A stretch of DNA of 7,653 bases, taken from NCBI GenBank assembly GCA_038329675.1, contig JBBQNE010000146.1:1-7653 (forward strand). Direction: 5' to 3'. The position numbers and the translations under genes were made by a program. This document shows positions 6,056-7,653 of the stretch, piece by piece. The first letter of the stretch is position 1, and each line of letters begins with the position of its first letter. The stretch is from JANXVY01 sp038329675 (GTDB taxonomy: Bacteria; Pseudomonadota; Alphaproteobacteria; Rhizobiales; Hyphomicrobiaceae). The notes under the pieces were generated by a model. The model did no database searches and had not been told where the DNA came from. It saw nothing but the letters and a program-made list of their open reading frames with translations.

Positions 6056-7105
6056 TTACGACTTCACCGACAGACACTCACCAAACCCGCCAGCCAACCG
6101 CTTGATCAGCTCAACATAAAGGCCCGGTCCGGCATCTAGCGATAGGCCCTCGGGATCGAGCAGCCCCGTTTTGGCATCTGTTCCTTCGGTCACGGCCGCC
6201 ATGAGCTTTTCTTGATAACCCGGCTCGCGGAAGACGCACGTGGCCGCGACAGACTTGATTTTTTTGCGCACCGCATTAAGCCGCTTTGCGCTTGGCTGGA
6301 GATCGGGGCTGATCGTGATCGAGCCAACCGCCGCCAATCCAAACCGCCGCTCGAAATACTGCGTCGCATCGTGGAACAGCACGAACGGCCGTCCAGCCAG
6401 CGGCTTCATTTGCAGGGCGATGTCGTCTGCGGTCGCCGCGATGGTTGCATCCATCGACTTTGCGTTAGCCTCAAACTTATCCTTATGCTGCGGCGCCTGC
6501 CGCGACAGTTCCGCCGTGATTGCGATCAGCATTTTGCGCGCGTTGGCCGGGTCAAGCCAAACGTGCCCATCCTTCGCAGCCCCATCTTTCGCAGCCCCAT
6601 CTTTTGCAGCCCCATCCTTCGCAGCCCCGGCAGCCTTTTTATCGTCGTCATCATCATGGTCGTGGCCATGACCATCGCCCTCAAAAGCCCCGCCTTTGCG
6701 CCGTGGCAAAACCTCAAGACCCGGCGTGTCAGCAAGCGTCATCACGGTCACCGACTTAGGCAACGTCGCAATAATCTTGCCGGTGAACGGCTCGATGCTG
6801 TCTGAAATCCGCACAAACACGTCGGCATTCGAAATCGCCTTTGCCGCCGATGGCTTCAGCGTGAACGTATGCGGCGAAGCGTTCCCCTCAACAATCAATC
6901 GCGGCTGTCCGACGCCCGTCATGATGGCAGCGGTAAGACTATGGATCGGTTTGGAGCTGACAACGACGGTCAGCTCCTTCGCCATCGCGGGAATGGCGAA
7001 CGTGTGAGACGCTATTGTCGTCACGACCATCGCCAGCCTAACGCCAGCCACCAACGACGGTCGCGCAGGCTTCCATAGACGTTGCTGCATCCAAAGAACG
7101 AGCAT
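6056..7105 (-). CDS. znuA: Zinc ABC transporter, periplasmic zinc-binding protein ZnuA
   Basis: 349 residues from an ATG at 7105. ZnuA captures Zn(II) in the periplasm and passes it to the ZnuB permease and ZnuC ATPase. A long signal peptide is expected to be cut after residue 42 (AIPAMA|KELTVVVS). Zinc ligands by family comparison are H79 (ASPHTF), H181 (GHVWLDP), H245 (LFHDATQYFE) and the acidic D317 (GLLDPEG). C290 (ATCVFREP) and C344 (GECLSVK) match the disulfide of E. coli ZnuA. The His/Asp-rich metal loop at 143-155 is followed by four AAKDG repeats (161-180) that sit just before H181. GGAGGG stands 5 nt before this ATG. The frame is open for another 154 codons upstream, but that part is not family-like and the Zur-like box lies inside it. 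No znuB or znuC follows; the next gene on this strand is a glycosyltransferase. Confidence 0.93.
   Translation of the reverse strand: MLVLWMQQRLWKPARPSLVAGVRLAMVVTTIASHTFAIPAMAKELTVVVSSKPIHSLTAAIMTGVGQPRLIVEGNASPHTFTLKPSAAKAISNADVFVRISDSIEPFTGKIIATLPKSVTVMTLADTPGLEVLPRRKGGAFEGDGHGHDHDDDDDKKAAGAAKDGAAKDGAAKDGAAKDGHVWLDPANARKMLIAITAELSRQAPQHKDKFEANAKSMDATIAATADDIALQMKPLAGRPFVLFHDATQYFERRFGLAAVGSITISPDLQPSAKRLNAVRKKIKSVAATCVFREPGYQEKLMAAVTEGTDAKTGLLDPEGLSLDAGPGLYVELIKRLAGGFGECLSVKS
6566..6625. repeat. 15-bp tandem repeat, four copies, in the ZnuA metal loop
   Basis: CCCATCCTTCGCAGC (6566-6580), CCCATCTTTCGCAGC (6581-6595), CCCATCTTTTGCAGC (6596-6610) and CCCATCCTTCGCAGC (6611-6625). The first and last copies are identical and all changes are C/T. 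Each encodes Ala-Ala-Lys-Asp-Gly on the minus strand, so the differences are silent. Confidence 0.97.
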
Positions 7106-7110
7106 AAAAA

Positions 7111-7116
7111 CCCTCC
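7111..7116 (-). promoter_or_regulatory. Ribosome binding site that fixes the znuA start
   Basis: GGAGGG on the minus strand lies 5 nt before the ATG at 7105. It selects this start over the in-frame ATG five codons later (7090) and over the long upstream open frame. Confidence 0.85.
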
Positions 7117-7129
7117 GCGGTCGTGATAT

Positions 7130-7147
7130 TGTTATAACGTTACAACA
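7130..7147. promoter_or_regulatory. Zur-box-like operator of znuA
   Basis: TGTTATAACGTTACAACA is an 18-bp palindrome with one mismatched symmetric pair (half-sites TGTTATAAC and TGTTGTAAC facing each other) and resembles the proteobacterial Zur consensus built on TGTTATA...TATAACA. It ends 25 bp before the znuA ATG. On the minus strand TTATAA (7132-7137) inside it can serve as a -10 box, with TTGGCT (7156-7161) as -35 at an 18-bp spacing, so a bound repressor would block transcription when zinc is ample. Confidence 0.75.
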
Positions 7148-7328
7148 TAATCGCGAGCCAACGGTTTGACCAGCCCGGATACCGAACGCGAACGACAAAT
7201 TTTGAACGAGCATGCCGATATGCCATCCAACCAGCGTCGTCCGTCTGAACGGTGACCCAGTACAAAATGAGCCCCACGACAATGCGCCGCCCGATGACAC
7301 CGTCTTGCTGTAGTTTTGAGGCAAACCG

Positions 7329-7360
7329 ACGTATGACGGAACAAACGTATGACGGAATAA
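7329..7360. repeat. 16-bp direct repeat upstream of the DUF1007 gene
   Basis: ACGTATGACGGAACAA (7329-7344) is followed at once by ACGTATGACGGAATAA (7345-7360), a single C/T difference. It ends 70 bp before the ATG, where a promoter or operator would be expected. A chance duplication is equally possible. Confidence 0.9.
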
Positions 7361-7416
7361 TCGGGTGCTCGCGACAGCTGCGCCGATACGGCGACGACGT
7401 TGCCTCTCGCACCGCA

Positions 7417-7422
7417 AAGGAG
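7417..7422 (+). promoter_or_regulatory. Ribosome binding site of the DUF1007 gene
   Basis: AAGGAG lies 8 nt before the ATG at 7431 and fixes that start, which also gives a clean signal peptide. Confidence 0.85.
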
Positions 7423-7430
7423 ATAATCGG

Positions 7431-7653
7431 ATGAGACGGATCTCGTGGAAGCCCGCGCTGGTTTCAGCAGCCCTCGTGTGCCTGCTGAGCGCCGCACCGG
7501 CCATCGCGCACCCGCACGTCTGGGTCACGTCAAAGTCGCGAATCATATCTGAAAAAGGCGCCGTCACCGCGATGGAGAAATGGTGGATCTTCGATGAGTT
7601 CTATTCAGCTTTGGCGGTGCTGGGCCTCGATAAAAATAACGACGGCATGTACT
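7431..7653 (+). CDS. DUF1007 family periplasmic protein (partial)
   Basis: The first 74 residues are visible and the gene runs off the right edge; the family is usually a little over 200 residues. A signal peptide (basic start MRRISWK, hydrophobic core, AAPAIA cleavage site) should release a mature protein beginning HPHVWV, the hallmark opening of DUF1007 proteins (COG3683). It then has the family-like AMEKWWIFDEFYSALAVLGL (48-67) and DKNNDG (68-73), an EF-hand-like acidic loop that ends at the window edge. The molecular role is not established. Members are often found beside nickel/cobalt exporter-like permeases (COG2215) or metal-uptake genes, and here it is divergent from znuA, so a role in zinc or other metal handling is inferred. 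The next gene, not visible, may be such a permease. Confidence 0.85.
   Translation, partial: MRRISWKPALVSAALVCLLSAAPAIAHPHVWVTSKSRIISEKGAVTAMEKWWIFDEFYSALAVLGLDKNNDGMY

Larger units (their letters stand above)
7106..7430. other. 325-bp divergent regulatory region, znuA / DUF1007 gene
   Basis: No gene is supported here. Toward znuA it holds the SD site, a candidate promoter and a Zur-like palindrome (7130-7147). Toward the DUF1007 gene it holds a 16-bp tandem repeat (7329-7360) and a strong SD. The middle, about 7165-7325, shows nothing recognisable. Confidence 0.6.

Noticed and set aside
7106..7567. 154-codon upstream extension of the znuA frame into the DUF1007 gene
   Set aside because: It is not family-like, covers the Zur-like box and a signal-peptide-bearing gene on the other strand, and a strong SD precedes the ATG at 7105.
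1..7653. CRISPR array, phage, toxin-antitoxin or defence system
   Set aside because: There is no regularly spaced repeat array, no nuclease or integrase domain and no small overlapping gene pair.

Overview
The window looks like chromosomal DNA of a GC-rich Pseudomonadota, most likely an alphaproteobacterium of the Hyphomicrobiales type. This is an inference from the MscL, ZnuA and DUF1007 sequences, codon use and the Zur-like operator; no 16S rRNA or other lineage marker is present. The window holds four complete protein genes, two genes cut by its edges, one tRNA gene and one truncated gene remnant.

Layout. (a) 1-1551, minus strand: the N-terminal 517 residues of a membrane protein with a sodium:solute-symporter (SSF) domain of the kind that forms the sensor part of CbrA-like hybrid histidine kinases; its C-terminal part lies off the left edge. 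(b) 1790-2191, plus: mscL, the large mechanosensitive channel, with a clear GTG start, Shine-Dalgarno (SD) site and terminator. (c) 2192-3173: nearly 1 kb without an intact protein gene. It carries tRNA-Gly(CCC), then a patch rich in repeats (a 13-bp perfect AT-rich inverted repeat, a 16-bp tandem duplication, a roughly 21-bp imperfect inverted repeat) and a GNAT acetyltransferase that has lost its N-terminal half and ends in 12-bp tandem repeats. This looks like a rearranged tRNA-downstream site. (d) 3174-4553, plus: an integral-membrane acyltransferase (Acyltransferase 3/OafA-like). It converges on, and overlaps by 284 bp with, (e) 4270-5973, minus: a membrane family-2 glycosyltransferase. 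Together these could make and O-acylate an envelope polysaccharide. (f) 6056-7105, minus: znuA, the periplasmic zinc-binding protein, with a Zur-box-like palindrome on its promoter. (g) 7431-7653, plus, cut by the right edge: a secreted DUF1007 protein, divergent from znuA across a 325-bp regulatory region.

How the parts fit: znuA, the Zur-like box and the divergent DUF1007 gene form a plausible zinc-homeostasis locus, although no znuB, znuC or zur lies beside znuA on the side that can be seen. MscL is a stand-alone osmotic safety valve. A recurring theme is short tandem repeats in coding DNA whose unit is a multiple of three (12 bp at the end of the GNAT remnant, 15 bp in the glycosyltransferase N-terminus, 15 bp in the ZnuA metal-binding loop), plus 16-bp duplications in two non-coding regions. 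I see no clearly new multi-gene system. The best leads are the structured patch after the tRNA, the in-frame repeat expansions, the antisense gene-tail overlap and the divergent zinc locus.
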